Shown piece after piece: positions 25,544 through 35,065 of a DNA stretch of 64,000 bases; position 1 is the stretch's first letter; each line of letters starts with the position of its first letter. A program made the translations under genes and the position numbers. The stretch comes from GCA-002726655 sp046582185 (GTDB lineage Bacteria > Pseudomonadota > Gammaproteobacteria > Pseudomonadales > Azotimanducaceae), in contig JAYGEX010000041.1 in NCBI GenBank assembly GCA_046582185.1, forward strand, positions 62,001 to 126,000, given 5' to 3'. The notes under the pieces are model-generated. The model was given only the letters and a program-made list of their open reading frames with translations, was not told where the DNA came from and did not search any database.

Positions 25544-27217
25544 ATGAAGATTGTACCCATTTGTATTCTTCTGTTTGTGAGTCTCACCACACAAGCCGAT
25601 ACCGCTACAGGTTTTGTTTATGAAGATATCAACGGTGATGGCATTCGCGATAAAGGAGAGCCTGGCATCAAAGACGTTCGTGTCTCAAACGGTAAAGATG
25701 TCGTTGAAACCAATAGTGATGGGCGTTATGAGGTAAGCATTGGTGCCGAAGCAATCGTCTTCATCACCAAACCAAGCAATTACAATACAGCGTTGAACAG
25801 TCACAATCTGCCGCAGTTTTACTATATACACCAACCCAAGGGTTCACCGAAGGCAATTAAATTCAAGGGGATCGAGCCCACCGGTCCCCTACCCGAATCA
25901 ATCAACTTTGGATTGCAGCGGACACAGGAACTATCGAAATTCGAAGCGATTCTCCTGGCAGACCCACAGCCGGAGACAGACGCAGAGCTAAGTTATATTC
26001 GAGATGACCTTGTGGCGGAATTAATTGGCTCGAACGCTCAATTCGGTATGTCCATGGGCGATCTACTCTATGACGACCTGTCCATGTTCCCTCGATATAA
26101 CAGCATTATCGCGCAAGTGGGAGTGCCCTGGTACAACGTCGCGGGCAATCACGAACTCAATCTGAACGCACAAGGGGATAAATACTCCCTTGAAACCTTC
26201 AAACGCTATTTCGGACCTGCCTATTATTCGTTCGAATATGGCGATGTGGTTTTTATCGTATTGGATAATATCGTCTATCAAGGTGGCGGCGTAGTTACGG
26301 CAGATAACCTGCGCGGAAACGGCGGCTACATCGCCAAATTTGACGAGACACAACTAAAGTGGCTGAAGAATGAGCTCTCTTTCATTGCAAACGACAAGCT
26401 GATCTTCGTTGCCATGCACTCACCTTTGAAAAACTCTGTTTCGGATCGAGTGACTTCAAACACCTCCAACAAAGAGAAATTATTTAAATTACTTAAGAAT
26501 CGCAAACATCTCTACTCGGTCGCCGGTCATACCCATACAACTGAACATGTCTATTTCGGGCCAGAGGATGGATTCAAGGGCGAGACGCCATTTCACCATC
26601 ATATTTTAACGACCGTATCTGGCAGCTGGTGGAGCGGGCCCTTTGATGAGAGAGGTATCCCCAGCGCTGTGCAGATAGATGGTACCCCTAACGGATATCA
26701 TATATTGGAGATCGACGGCGTCAAAGCAACGGTCCGCTTCAAAGCTGCCGGCGCTGCGACTGATTTTCAGATGAGAATAATGTTCGACAAGGCCCAGCGC
26801 AGCCATACCACTGGTGGAATGAGGGACTATCGATTGGGCCAGTTGCTGGATGGGCAAGTCAATGTGGATGCTTTGTTCGCGACGTCAATAATCGTCAATG
26901 TATTTGACGGTGGACCACGGACTAAAGTAAGTTATACCGTTGCCGGGCGAGCGCCAATTGAGATGACAAAAGTCTTCCTCAAGGACCCACACGCCAATGA
27001 ACTGGCCATTAGATATAAAGATGAGCGACAATCCTGGGCAGCCATCGTACCGTCTACTCATCTATGGTCTGCAGAACTTCCTGCTGGTTTAACAGCCGGA
27101 ACCTACACAGTATCCGTTGTTGCCATTGACGAATTTGGTCGTAGTCATCATTCACATCGCATTCTGGAAATCCTCGGATCTTCTGCGACACCACTGGGCG
27201 TAACGGAATTTAAATAG
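25544..27217 (+). CDS. Secreted calcineurin-like phosphoesterase with SdrD-B-like N-terminal domain
   Basis: A 557-residue exported protein. Signal peptide (ICILLFVSLTTQA), then a short SdrD-B/Cna-like beta domain (GFVYEDINGDGIRDKGEPGI, residues 22-75). The metallophosphoesterase core (about 130-350) has DPQPETD, GDLLYDD, GNHELN, HSPL and GHTHTTEH, the metal-ligand series of the calcineurin-like fold. The C-terminal part matches the beta domain common in this subgroup. It probably hydrolyses phosphoesters in the periplasm or outside the cell. With the phytase two genes upstream it suggests organic phosphate use (inference). Confidence 0.88.
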   Translation: MKIVPICILLFVSLTTQADTATGFVYEDINGDGIRDKGEPGIKDVRVSNGKDVVETNSDGRYEVSIGAEAIVFITKPSNYNTALNSHNLPQFYYIHQPKGSPKAIKFKGIEPTGPLPESINFGLQRTQELSKFEAILLADPQPETDAELSYIRDDLVAELIGSNAQFGMSMGDLLYDDLSMFPRYNSIIAQVGVPWYNVAGNHELNLNAQGDKYSLETFKRYFGPAYYSFEYGDVVFIVLDNIVYQGGGVVTADNLRGNGGYIAKFDETQLKWLKNELSFIANDKLIFVAMHSPLKNSVSDRVTSNTSNKEKLFKLLKNRKHLYSVAGHTHTTEHVYFGPEDGFKGETPFHHHILTTVSGSWWSGPFDERGIPSAVQIDGTPNGYHILEIDGVKATVRFKAAGAATDFQMRIMFDKAQRSHTTGGMRDYRLGQLLDGQVNVDALFATSIIVNVFDGGPRTKVSYTVAGRAPIEMTKVFLKDPHANELAIRYKDERQSWAAIVPSTHLWSAELPAGLTAGTYTVSVVAIDEFGRSHHSHRILEILGSSATPLGVTEFK

Positions 27218-27221
27218 GCCC

Positions 27222-28089
27222 TCATAAATGACTACTGGCAAGGTAGTTTGCAAGCAGATCCTTCGCCACTGGATTAACCAAACCCGGGTTTAAGTCTGTG
27301 ACAAGTTCATCGACCTTCTGCATCCTGAAGACATCATATTCAGCGATTCCGGGCAGCCAGCCACAGAAGCCAAAGCCAGCCATTTTCGCCGCTTTGACGC
27401 CTAAGTCGATTCCCGAATCCGACATGCTGAAATCTATCTGCAGACATGCATCGTCTGCCTCGAGCAGGTCTGAAATAACCTTATCAATGTCTTTGCCGCA
27501 TTTTAATATCGTTAGCCGAGACAACCTTCGCTTTGGAAATTCCGCCAGTACAGAATCAGTAAGGCCATTACCAAAACTATCGTCCGGTGCTAACCAGGAT
27601 CGATCCGGTTTCGTTGCGCTGGCGAACTATTTAATAAGCTCTGCAGTAAACTGTGGAAGATATACCTGCTGCTGCTCCCCTTTTCTGTATGGCTGATAAA
27701 CAATCGTTGCAGCCTGCCGAAGTGAAGAAGCCTCTGCATTTACCTTCCCATCGGTATATAACCAAGCATTAGTCCTGTTTCAAACGCACTTTTCACGGAC
27801 TGACGTTGCATGCCAGGCCTTCGCCACGCATTGATGGGTCAACTACAGTATTGCCCAGTTCAACACTGCTTGCACCGGGATGAACCTTCATGGCCATATG
27901 CGCAAGGATCTTACCGTCTTCACAAACGGCGCCGACGGAACTCATCCTGGAATTCACCATCAATGAAGCCAGTTTCTGTTCATCATAGAAATCTTCATTG
28001 GCATAACTATCGCCATAGACCTGTCGAAAACATGCAACAATATTATGTGTATCGGAAGGCAGGGGTCTGCTAATGTTATATTTATCCAA
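27222..28089 (-). pseudogene. Decayed GNAT-family acetyltransferase
   Basis: Three pieces in different frames read as one GNAT protein. The first (28089-27793) has MDKYNISRPLPSDTHNIVAC, the acetyl-CoA loop precursor VVDPSMRGEGLA and then shifts frame near 27810-27816. The next frame reads QSVKSAFETGLMLGYIP and shifts again near 27751. The third reads VNAEASSLRQAATIVYQPYR, meets a TAG at 27627-27629, and continues in frame through FASATKPDRSWLAPDDSF to a C-terminal piece ending at 27222. Two frameshifts and one nonsense codon make it inactive unless the assembly is wrong here. The original substrate is unknown. Confidence 0.85.
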
Positions 28090-28312
28090 ATTGGTGACCC
28101 ATCACCGCGACGACGATGAATATTGAATATACAGACTACTGAATTTAGGCTTAAACATCCCGTCAAATGCTACGCTGAAGCCAGAATCTAATCTTGGCAG
28201 AAATTGTATTATACAATAATGTTCAATTCTGAAATTCTTGAGCAAAAGTTGATTGCACCCTGCTCGTCCGTACATTGACAAATCTCTAACCATACTTCGA
28301 AGGCGAGGATCA

Positions 28313-31300
28313 ATGGCAAAGTCTGTATTGAACGCACTCCCCTGGCTCTCGCTGCTATTGTTAGTCAGCTGCGGCGGTGGTGGCGGAGGAAGCTCGTCTC
28401 CGGCTCAGGCACTTGCCCCCGTGCCGGAGCCTCCTGTAACGCCTCCCGCCTCTGAGGGATCTGCTTCCGGATGTTCTGAAGTAGTGAGTACCGGTCCATT
28501 TGCCCGAGTTTATCCGGGAGATGAGTGGCAGGAAGCGGCGCCTGGCTCGCAAGGCCTCTGTATCGATTCTGTTAGTAGTGCTATGGATTACGCCTTTGCG
28601 GCTGGCAATGATACTGGCGCAGTCCTGATTATCAAAAATGGCTATCTGGTGGCGGAACGATATTCACCGACCAGAAATCGTAATAGCCTCGTCACCAGCT
28701 GGTCCGTGGCAAAGAGCATTACCAGCGCCCTGGTTGGCGCGGCATTTGATGACAACTATTTGACAAGTGTCGACCAGTCTATGGCAGAATTCATCCCGGC
28801 TTGGGCGAATACAGATAAAGCAAGCATTACCATTGATCATCTGCTCACCGTTAGAACTGCGTTGAGACTAATTCAGGATGATAATAATGATGGCATCCCG
28901 GACGGCAGCGACTTTTATCTCGGTGCGAATCAACTTGCGCTATCTATAGATCGAGTACTCGATGGCACCCCAGGTGATCAGCTATACACCTATTCTAATT
29001 CTGATGTGATGCTTGCGGGTGAAGTCGTTCATGTGGCAACACAGATGCAAGCTGATGAGTATCTTCACGAAAGGATCGGGGAAACAATAGGCTTTGATGG
29101 TGAATGGTGGACAGATGCTGCGGACAATGTCCTGACCTATTGTTGTCTGGATGCAACTGCACGGAATTTTGCACGTTTTGGCTGGCTCTTTGCCAGTGAA
29201 GGCAATTGGAATGGACAGCAGCTTCTTTCCAAAACGTGGATAAACCAGAGCACCTCTCCTGCATTGTCTGGTACCTACGGGTATTACTGGTGGCCATTTG
29301 GTGCGGGTGCATATGCAGCATTAGGTGTCCAGGGTCAAATGATTGTCATCTATCCGGAACTTGATCTCGTCATTCTCAGATTCGGGAATTACACTCGCGC
29401 CGGTGATGGGTCGACGGTTCGAGCGGACGGAAACTTTCATACAACCACTGAGCCAATGAATTTTGACCTGGGTGTTTTCGTTACAGAGGTTTTGGAAGAT
29501 CTCGGTATTGAAGATTCACCTCTCCAAAATCCAGCCAACAATATGCCAATGGCTGATGCCGGGCGAGACCAGTCGGTCATGCTTTTCTCGACAGTCACAT
29601 TATTCGGCGGAAATAGCGCTGACTCGGACAACGACAGCTTGCTGTTCGATTGGCAAGTAACCGCACGCCCGACTGATGGTCATTCCGCCATCATTGGCTC
29701 AGGTGACGCTGTTAACTTTACCGCTGATGTCTTGGGCACTTATGAATTCTTACTGACTGTTACAGATGAGTTTGGTGCGGAGTCCACAGATACGGTGAGT
29801 ATTAACGTCACAAATACCCGATCCTTATTGACCGATGGGACATCGACGGGCATGTGGCCAAATTATGCTGGAAACCTGTCAAGTAACAAGTATTCGCCGT
29901 TGAGCCAGATAAACAGAGACAACCTCAATGAGTTGGAAATCGCCTGGCGATGGCGATCGCCAGACAATGACTTGACCTCATTCCAGAATTCAGTCTTTGA
30001 ACCCACACCGTTAATGATCGATGGGGTTCTCTATACGAGTACATCCTTCAGCCAGGTCGCGGCTATTGATGCTGAGACAGGTCAATCCATATGGATCTTT
30101 GATCCCCAGTCCTATCAATATGGCAGGCCACCCAATAATGGATTCTTACACCGGGGGGTGTCCTATGATGAGGCGAATGGACGAAAGACGATCTACATGC
30201 CTACTGGAGATGCAAGACTGATTGCATTAGATGCAATATCGGGTAAGCCTCTCAAATTGTTTGGACCGTCAGGTACTGGTACCGTTGATTTGCTGGATGA
30301 TGTGCCTCGGCTGGACCCAGATGCAATGATACTCAACTCCGTTCACGACCAGCCAGATGTGCCAGACCTCGCCGGTGTGGTTGCGCAGATAGGTAATACT
30401 TCACCGGGAGTCATCTGCAATGACGTTCTCATTGTCGGTTCAAGCATTCATGATGGTGAAGTACTGCCGCCATCTCCACCAGGTGATGTCAGGGGCTTTG
30501 ACCTTGTCACAGGAGAGTTGAAATGGACATTTCATACCGTGCCCAGAGAGGGGGAGTTCGGTATTGATACCTGGGACGATGATTCCTGGCAAACGAATGG
30601 CAATACTAATGTCTGGGCACCAATGAGTGCTGACGAAGAACTCGGTCAGGTTTATCTTCCTGTTAGTTGTCCCACGAACAACTATTACGGCGGCAGACGT
30701 CCGGGGGACAATCTATTCGCGAACAGTATCGTCGCATTGAACTGTCAAACGGGTGAAAGGATATGGCACTACCAGACAGTTCACCATGATATCTGGGACT
30801 ACGACCTACCTGCTGCCCCCAATCTCATCGATATAGTCGTCTCCGGGCAAGCCATTAAAGCGCTGGCACAGGTCAGCAAGCAGGGATTTGTGTATGTGTT
30901 AGATCGGGAGACGGGTGAACCCGTTTGGCCGATCGTGGAAACAGCTGTACCTGCATCGACTGTCCCTGGCGAGATAACGTCCCCCACCCAGCCAATTCCC
31001 ACAAAGCCGCCACCATTTGTGAAACAGGGTAGTTCGTTAGACAATTTGATTAATAGTGCTTCTGCTGCAGGATTGGATGTCGGACCTTTGTTTACACCCC
31101 CGACTATTAATGGCTTGATCATCACACCGGGTGAAGGGGGCGGTGCAAATTGGGGAGGTGCCAGCTTTGATCCTACTACTCAAAGATTGTACGTTGCCGG
31201 GTTCGGACCTCTGACCCATAAAGTGACGATGACTTTCGGTAATCTGGCAAATTTCTATTATGGAAGGCCTGAGCTTTTCTTTGGCCCCTCGACAGGCTCC

Positions 31301-31630
31301 CCTTATCCCGGATTAGGCTCGGCAATCACTGCTTATGATATGAATGAAGGAGAAATACTCTGGCAGGTGGCCGGAGATACCAATAATAGTGTCATTGGTA
31401 ACTCTGCATCCATGATTGCTGGAGATCTCCTCTATTATAAGAACTCATCGTTAGGAACCTTGAATGTATTCGACAAGACGAGTGGGGCATTGCTGCGCAA
31501 GATCGCGCTTGGTGGCCGACCGACCGGATCACCTATGACTTATTCACTAGACGGCAAGCAATACATTGTGATTGCCCTCGGCCGCCAGGACGAACTCATG
31601 GAGCTGGTTGCGCTGTCACTACCTGAGTAA
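28313..31630 (+). CDS. Lipoprotein fusing a beta-lactamase-like serine hydrolase, a PKD-like domain and a PQQ-dehydrogenase propeller
   Basis: A 1105-residue protein from ATG 28313, preceded by GAGGATC. The N-terminus has a lipobox (LLLLVSC) followed by Gly/Ser and Pro linkers. Residues 60-400 are a class C beta-lactamase-like domain with SVAK (SxxK) near 131 and YSN near 226. A PKD/cadherin-like domain (PMADAGRDQSVML to VSINVTN) spans about 410-500. From about 510 to the end is an eight-bladed quinoprotein dehydrogenase propeller: MWPNYAGNLSSNKYSP, AAIDAETGQSIW, YQTVHHDIWDYDLPAAP and WGGASFDPTTQRLYV. The last part resembles membrane-type PQQ glucose/alcohol dehydrogenases. No heme c motif is present. 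Substrates are unknown, and no pqq biosynthesis gene is in the window. Confidence 0.88.
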   Translation: MAKSVLNALPWLSLLLLVSCGGGGGGSSSPAQALAPVPEPPVTPPASEGSASGCSEVVSTGPFARVYPGDEWQEAAPGSQGLCIDSVSSAMDYAFAAGNDTGAVLIIKNGYLVAERYSPTRNRNSLVTSWSVAKSITSALVGAAFDDNYLTSVDQSMAEFIPAWANTDKASITIDHLLTVRTALRLIQDDNNDGIPDGSDFYLGANQLALSIDRVLDGTPGDQLYTYSNSDVMLAGEVVHVATQMQADEYLHERIGETIGFDGEWWTDAADNVLTYCCLDATARNFARFGWLFASEGNWNGQQLLSKTWINQSTSPALSGTYGYYWWPFGAGAYAALGVQGQMIVIYPELDLVILRFGNYTRAGDGSTVRADGNFHTTTEPMNFDLGVFVTEVLEDLGIEDSPLQNPANNMPMADAGRDQSVMLFSTVTLFGGNSADSDNDSLLFDWQVTARPTDGHSAIIGSGDAVNFTADVLGTYEFLLTVTDEFGAESTDTVSINVTNTRSLLTDGTSTGMWPNYAGNLSSNKYSPLSQINRDNLNELEIAWRWRSPDNDLTSFQNSVFEPTPLMIDGVLYTSTSFSQVAAIDAETGQSIWIFDPQSYQYGRPPNNGFLHRGVSYDEANGRKTIYMPTGDARLIALDAISGKPLKLFGPSGTGTVDLLDDVPRLDPDAMILNSVHDQPDVPDLAGVVAQIGNTSPGVICNDVLIVGSSIHDGEVLPPSPPGDVRGFDLVTGELKWTFHTVPREGEFGIDTWDDDSWQTNGNTNVWAPMSADEELGQVYLPVSCPTNNYYGGRRPGDNLFANSIVALNCQTGERIWHYQTVHHDIWDYDLPAAPNLIDIVVSGQAIKALAQVSKQGFVYVLDRETGEPVWPIVETAVPASTVPGEITSPTQPIPTKPPPFVKQGSSLDNLINSASAAGLDVGPLFTPPTINGLIITPGEGGGANWGGASFDPTTQRLYVAGFGPLTHKVTMTFGNLANFYYGRPELFFGPSTGSPYPGLGSAITAYDMNEGEILWQVAGDTNNSVIGNSASMIAGDLLYYKNSSLGTLNVFDKTSGALLRKIALGGRPTGSPMTYSLDGKQYIVIALGRQDELMELVALSLPE

Positions 31631-31638
31631 CAATACGC

Positions 31639-31663
31639 GGTCGGAGTAAAGTGCCAGAGTATA
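31639..31663 (+). repeat. Short dispersed repeat, copy 1
   Basis: GGTCGGAGTAAAGTGCCAGA (first 20 bases) is shared with 34855-34879 with two to three differences. It lies between the convergent ends of the quinoprotein fusion and the next gene. It resembles fragments found near REP-type elements, but no transposase is present. Confidence 0.45.
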
Positions 31664-31712
31664 TCTGCCGTTAGTGCAAAATTTTCTACAATCTTCGCCC
31701 GATATCAATTAT

Positions 31713-32726
31713 CTATTTATAGCCACCGCCCAGAAATCTATAGAACGGTCTGTTGACCCATATATCTGTAATTTCAATCTCTCGCGATTGCCGGCTTAAT
31801 GCAGATTCAACCAATTCAAGGTTTTCTGGTAACACTGTCAATGTTGCTTCGGTAGATTCTGACCTGAGCAAAATCAAATTGATATGCTCAAACTCCTGCA
31901 TCTTGAGGCCGCTATAGTAAAATGGTTGCCACCAGGAATCTGTGATCAATCCCGGCTCGTTTGCCTCATCTTTCTTCGCGTACTTTGTGACCAACTGGTG
32001 GAACTTGTGCTTGTCCTCTGCCTGTTGAAATTCGAAGAATACCACCCATTCTCGGCCATTAACGACGAGTCGACCATCGGCAAGCTTTGAGACATTTTTC
32101 GGTGGTTCACCCCAGGCATCACGAAAGAGGAAGGCTGATATTTTGGGCATGACATAGAGCAGGCCCTCTATTCCCTCACTGCTCAAGAGTGCCGTTAGTT
32201 GTTTAATGTGCAAAATGCTTGAGTGTGAGTAGATTAGCGTATTATCCGGGTCGAAAGCCGAACTGATGTGAGCCGCGCGCAGGTCGTATCCGGTAATCGT
32301 TCCGTCGCTCAAGATACTGTGGAGCGAATTGATAAAAGTAGTTTCTTCAAGAAGACGATCATGGCCGCCAAGATCATTTAACCTTGCTTGTGTTACTGGT
32401 GCATTGAAGGGCCCTACAAAGTGCTTGTTTTTGCCAAGCTTTGAGTATTCGAATCGTTTTGATTTTTCACTAATTCTATCTGCATCGCTGAGGTCTTCAG
32501 AGCTCAGAATGCCGATGGAAATTAGAACGGCAGCAGATCTTCGTTCAGATACCGGAAGTTGTTTTCCCTCGCCTTCCAGGAGCCGCGACACTTTTGAATC
32601 ACTAAAGGTCTCTTCTAAAGCCTGTAGTTCCAAAGTATTTACAATCGTGGATAGCTCACCCGCGACTATTGAGAAAGAGCAGGATAAGAAGAGTAAGAAA
32701 AGACCAGCGAGAGTTTTAAGTTGCAT
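31713..32726 (-). CDS. Exported protein of unknown function
   Basis: A 337-residue protein with a clear N-terminal signal peptide (LAGLFLLFLSCSFSIVAG; a lipoprotein is less likely). I do not recognise the mature part. It is mixed charged/hydrophobic, with segments such as GPFNAPVTQARLNDLGGHDR and LADGRLVVNGREWVVFFEFQ near the middle, and has no membrane helix after the signal. It converges on the quinoprotein fusion and is followed upstream by an amidase in the same direction, 106 bp apart. Periplasmic location is inferred. Confidence 0.65.
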   Translation of the reverse strand: MQLKTLAGLFLLFLSCSFSIVAGELSTIVNTLELQALEETFSDSKVSRLLEGEGKQLPVSERRSAAVLISIGILSSEDLSDADRISEKSKRFEYSKLGKNKHFVGPFNAPVTQARLNDLGGHDRLLEETTFINSLHSILSDGTITGYDLRAAHISSAFDPDNTLIYSHSSILHIKQLTALLSSEGIEGLLYVMPKISAFLFRDAWGEPPKNVSKLADGRLVVNGREWVVFFEFQQAEDKHKFHQLVTKYAKKDEANEPGLITDSWWQPFYYSGLKMQEFEHINLILLRSESTEATLTVLPENLELVESALSRQSREIEITDIWVNRPFYRFLGGGYK

Positions 32727-32832
32727 GAAGTACTGCCTTTTTCGAGCTTCAAATATGAAGGAACTCTTCTGCGTAAAAGAGAAAGGGACTTATCCAGATC
32801 ACCCCTGGAAACCAGAATAAAGTTGGGATAGC

Positions 32833-34284
32833 TCAAGCGTATTTGGGTGGTGCCTGATAGCCGCCAATCTCACGAGCAATCAGTCTAGCGAACTCAATGC
32901 AGCGATGATCACGATAAGGAGCACTCACAGCTTGCAGCCCAATAGGTAAACCCTCTCTGGACGGCCCGGTCGGGAAGACAGTGCTCGGCAAGTATGCATT
33001 AACAATCATACCGGCCCAGAAAATCTGTTGAAAATAGCCTTGTTCGACGTTATCGACGCTGAGTGTGCGTTCACTCATATTTCGATGGTCGTGTGGAAAA
33101 GCAGGCGTCGCCATCTGTGGGCAAATCAGGATATCCCATTCTTCGAAGAAGGCAGCCCAGGCGCGGCGAAGCTTTTCCCGCTGTGTATTGGATCGGATCC
33201 ATTGTCGATGCGAAAGCACAATTGATCTGGCAGTAAGCGCCTCGTCGGAGAAGTCACTCTCTGCAAAACTGGCGGCATGGGCTTCGGCTTGTTTCACTGC
33301 ATCATCTGGCATCGCAGCAGTCATAACGGAATTCAGCAGCGCCATATAGTTCTGTTGTGCAAGCCTCGTATCAAAATCAGGCCGTGCAGTTTCAGACACG
33401 GTTGCTCCGAGCTTTCGCAGTGTTTCGCCAATCATAGTACAACGCTCGGCTGTCTCATTTGTGACTGGTGCAAGTTCGTCGGTCGCCCAGATTGCGACTT
33501 TCAGATCTTTAAGCTCCTTAAAATCTGCTTTGGGTAAAGATAATTGCCAGCCGAGCGCTTCTCGCTCTGCAGGACCTGCCATAATATCCAGCGCCACATG
33601 AAGGTCGTCCGCACTACGAGCCAGCGGTCCACAAACTGCGAGATCTGCTTCCGGGATACCTGCCACCAATTCATGCCCTTGCATCGGTACAATCCCATAG
33701 GTTGGTTTATGGCCGTATACGCCACAAAAATGTGCTGGATTGCGGATTGAACCGCCAATATCTGAACCGGCTTCGAGGCCACTAAAGCCTGCTGCTAATG
33801 CTGCGGCACTGCCGCCTGAAGAACCACCGGGCGTTCTGCCGGTATCCCATGGATTACCGGTAACACCATATACCGGGTTGTAGCTCTGGAAATCAGCAAG
33901 GTCAACCGGTACATTGGTTTTACCCAGGAAGTGCGCTCCTGCAGCCCTGAATCGTTTTACGATCAGACCGTCATTTTTTGCGACGTTGTCCTTGAACTCT
34001 TCGTGCCCCCAGGTAGATGCAGTGTTGGCAATGACATAGGATTCCTTGATCGTCATTGGAACCCCATGCAAGGGACCCAGATCTGTACCATTTACAAGCG
34101 CCGCATCAGCTTCAGCGGCGCGCGCCAGGGCATCATCAAAGGTACGAACAACGACAGCATTGATATCGCTGTCATGTTGTTTGATTCTGTCGATAAACAA
34201 TTGAGTCAGTTCGACAGAACTGATGTCTTTATTCTTAATCATGGCTGCGAGATCTAATGCAGACATCTGAGCTGGATTAGTCAT
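32833..34284 (-). CDS. Amidase signature family hydrolase
   Basis: A 483-residue amidase with the Ser-cisSer-Lys catalytic system: the lysine in VPMTIKES near residue 78, and the glycine/serine-rich GGSSGGSAAALAAGFSG near 156 followed by GSDIGGSIRNPAHFCGVYGH. It hydrolyses an amide (or ester) bond; the family includes aryl-alkyl, fatty-acid and indoleacetamide amidases and GatA. The absence of GatB/GatC neighbours and the divergent middle argue against GatA. Substrate unknown. Confidence 0.9.
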   Translation of the reverse strand: MTNPAQMSALDLAAMIKNKDISSVELTQLFIDRIKQHDSDINAVVVRTFDDALARAAEADAALVNGTDLGPLHGVPMTIKESYVIANTASTWGHEEFKDNVAKNDGLIVKRFRAAGAHFLGKTNVPVDLADFQSYNPVYGVTGNPWDTGRTPGGSSGGSAAALAAGFSGLEAGSDIGGSIRNPAHFCGVYGHKPTYGIVPMQGHELVAGIPEADLAVCGPLARSADDLHVALDIMAGPAEREALGWQLSLPKADFKELKDLKVAIWATDELAPVTNETAERCTMIGETLRKLGATVSETARPDFDTRLAQQNYMALLNSVMTAAMPDDAVKQAEAHAASFAESDFSDEALTARSIVLSHRQWIRSNTQREKLRRAWAAFFEEWDILICPQMATPAFPHDHRNMSERTLSVDNVEQGYFQQIFWAGMIVNAYLPSTVFPTGPSREGLPIGLQAVSAPYRDHRCIEFARLIAREIGGYQAPPKYA

Positions 34285-34503
34285 AATCTCACCTTAGGTA
34301 TATTTCAGCCATTAAACCGAATATCGTTGAATTGTGGAAGCATGATCGATGGGGATCATTTTTAAATGTGGCCGGTACCACAATTACTAAGCCTCGCTTG
34401 GGGCACTTCAGCAATCTGGATCAAAACACTACCTCCACCCTCCCCTATAGTGAGTTCGCTGAGGAAAGGACAGTTAAGTGAGACGGTTTCAACGTGGTAT
34501 TGA

Positions 34504-34839
34504 TTTGAAGGCACGACCTACGGCGTTTGCTTCCCGGCGGCGCATGATGACGAAAATTTTGACTACATGGCTGCCGTTCCGGTTGCTAACTTCGACACCA
34601 TTCCAGAGGGCATGGTCGCGCGCACTGTCCCGGCCCACAAATTCGCGGTCTTCACCCACAAAACCGGCAACGATTCACTGCACAATGACCTGCAAAAATC
34701 TGTGCAATATATCTGGGGCACATGGCTGCCAAACTCCGGTTACGAACATGCAAAGGTGCCTGACTTCGAACTATATGATGGCCGCATGGATCCTTTGACC
34801 GGCAAGGGTGAATTTGACCTGTACCTGCCGGTAAAGTGA
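34504..34839 (+). pseudogene. Remnant of a GyrI-like effector-binding domain (AraC-type regulator tail)
   Basis: An open frame after a TGA at 34501-34503 reads TYGVCFPAAHDDENFDYMAA, then IPEGMVARTVPAHKFAVFTH and PDFELYDGRMDPLTGKGEFD, ending LYLPVK. This is the C-terminal two-thirds of a GyrI-like/integron effector-binding domain, often fused to AraC-type DNA-binding domains. The DNA-binding part and the domain's own start are missing. An internal ATG at 34567 could still give a 90-residue protein, but a decayed regulator is more likely. Confidence 0.6.
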
Positions 34840-34854
34840 TCCCGCGATCTATGG

Positions 34855-34879
34855 GGTCAGAGTAGAGTGCCAGAGTAAA
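34855..34879 (+). repeat. Short dispersed repeat, copy 2
   Basis: GGTCAGAGTAGAGTGCCAGA (first 20 bases) matches 31639-31663 closely. It follows the GyrI remnant by 15 bp. Confidence 0.45.
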
Positions 34880-35065
34880 ATAGTTAGGGGTAAACCTCGC
34901 TAGCGTGGAAAAACACAGCTTGAAGGAACTATTCACAACTTCGCTTATGAATGCTCAAAGGTCTGGTACAAAAAACGGCAATGAACTATTAGCCAAATTC
35001 ACTCACCAGCAACTGCAATCTTTAGTGTACCGTTGTTATATCCAGACCTTAAGCCAAATGCAAAT

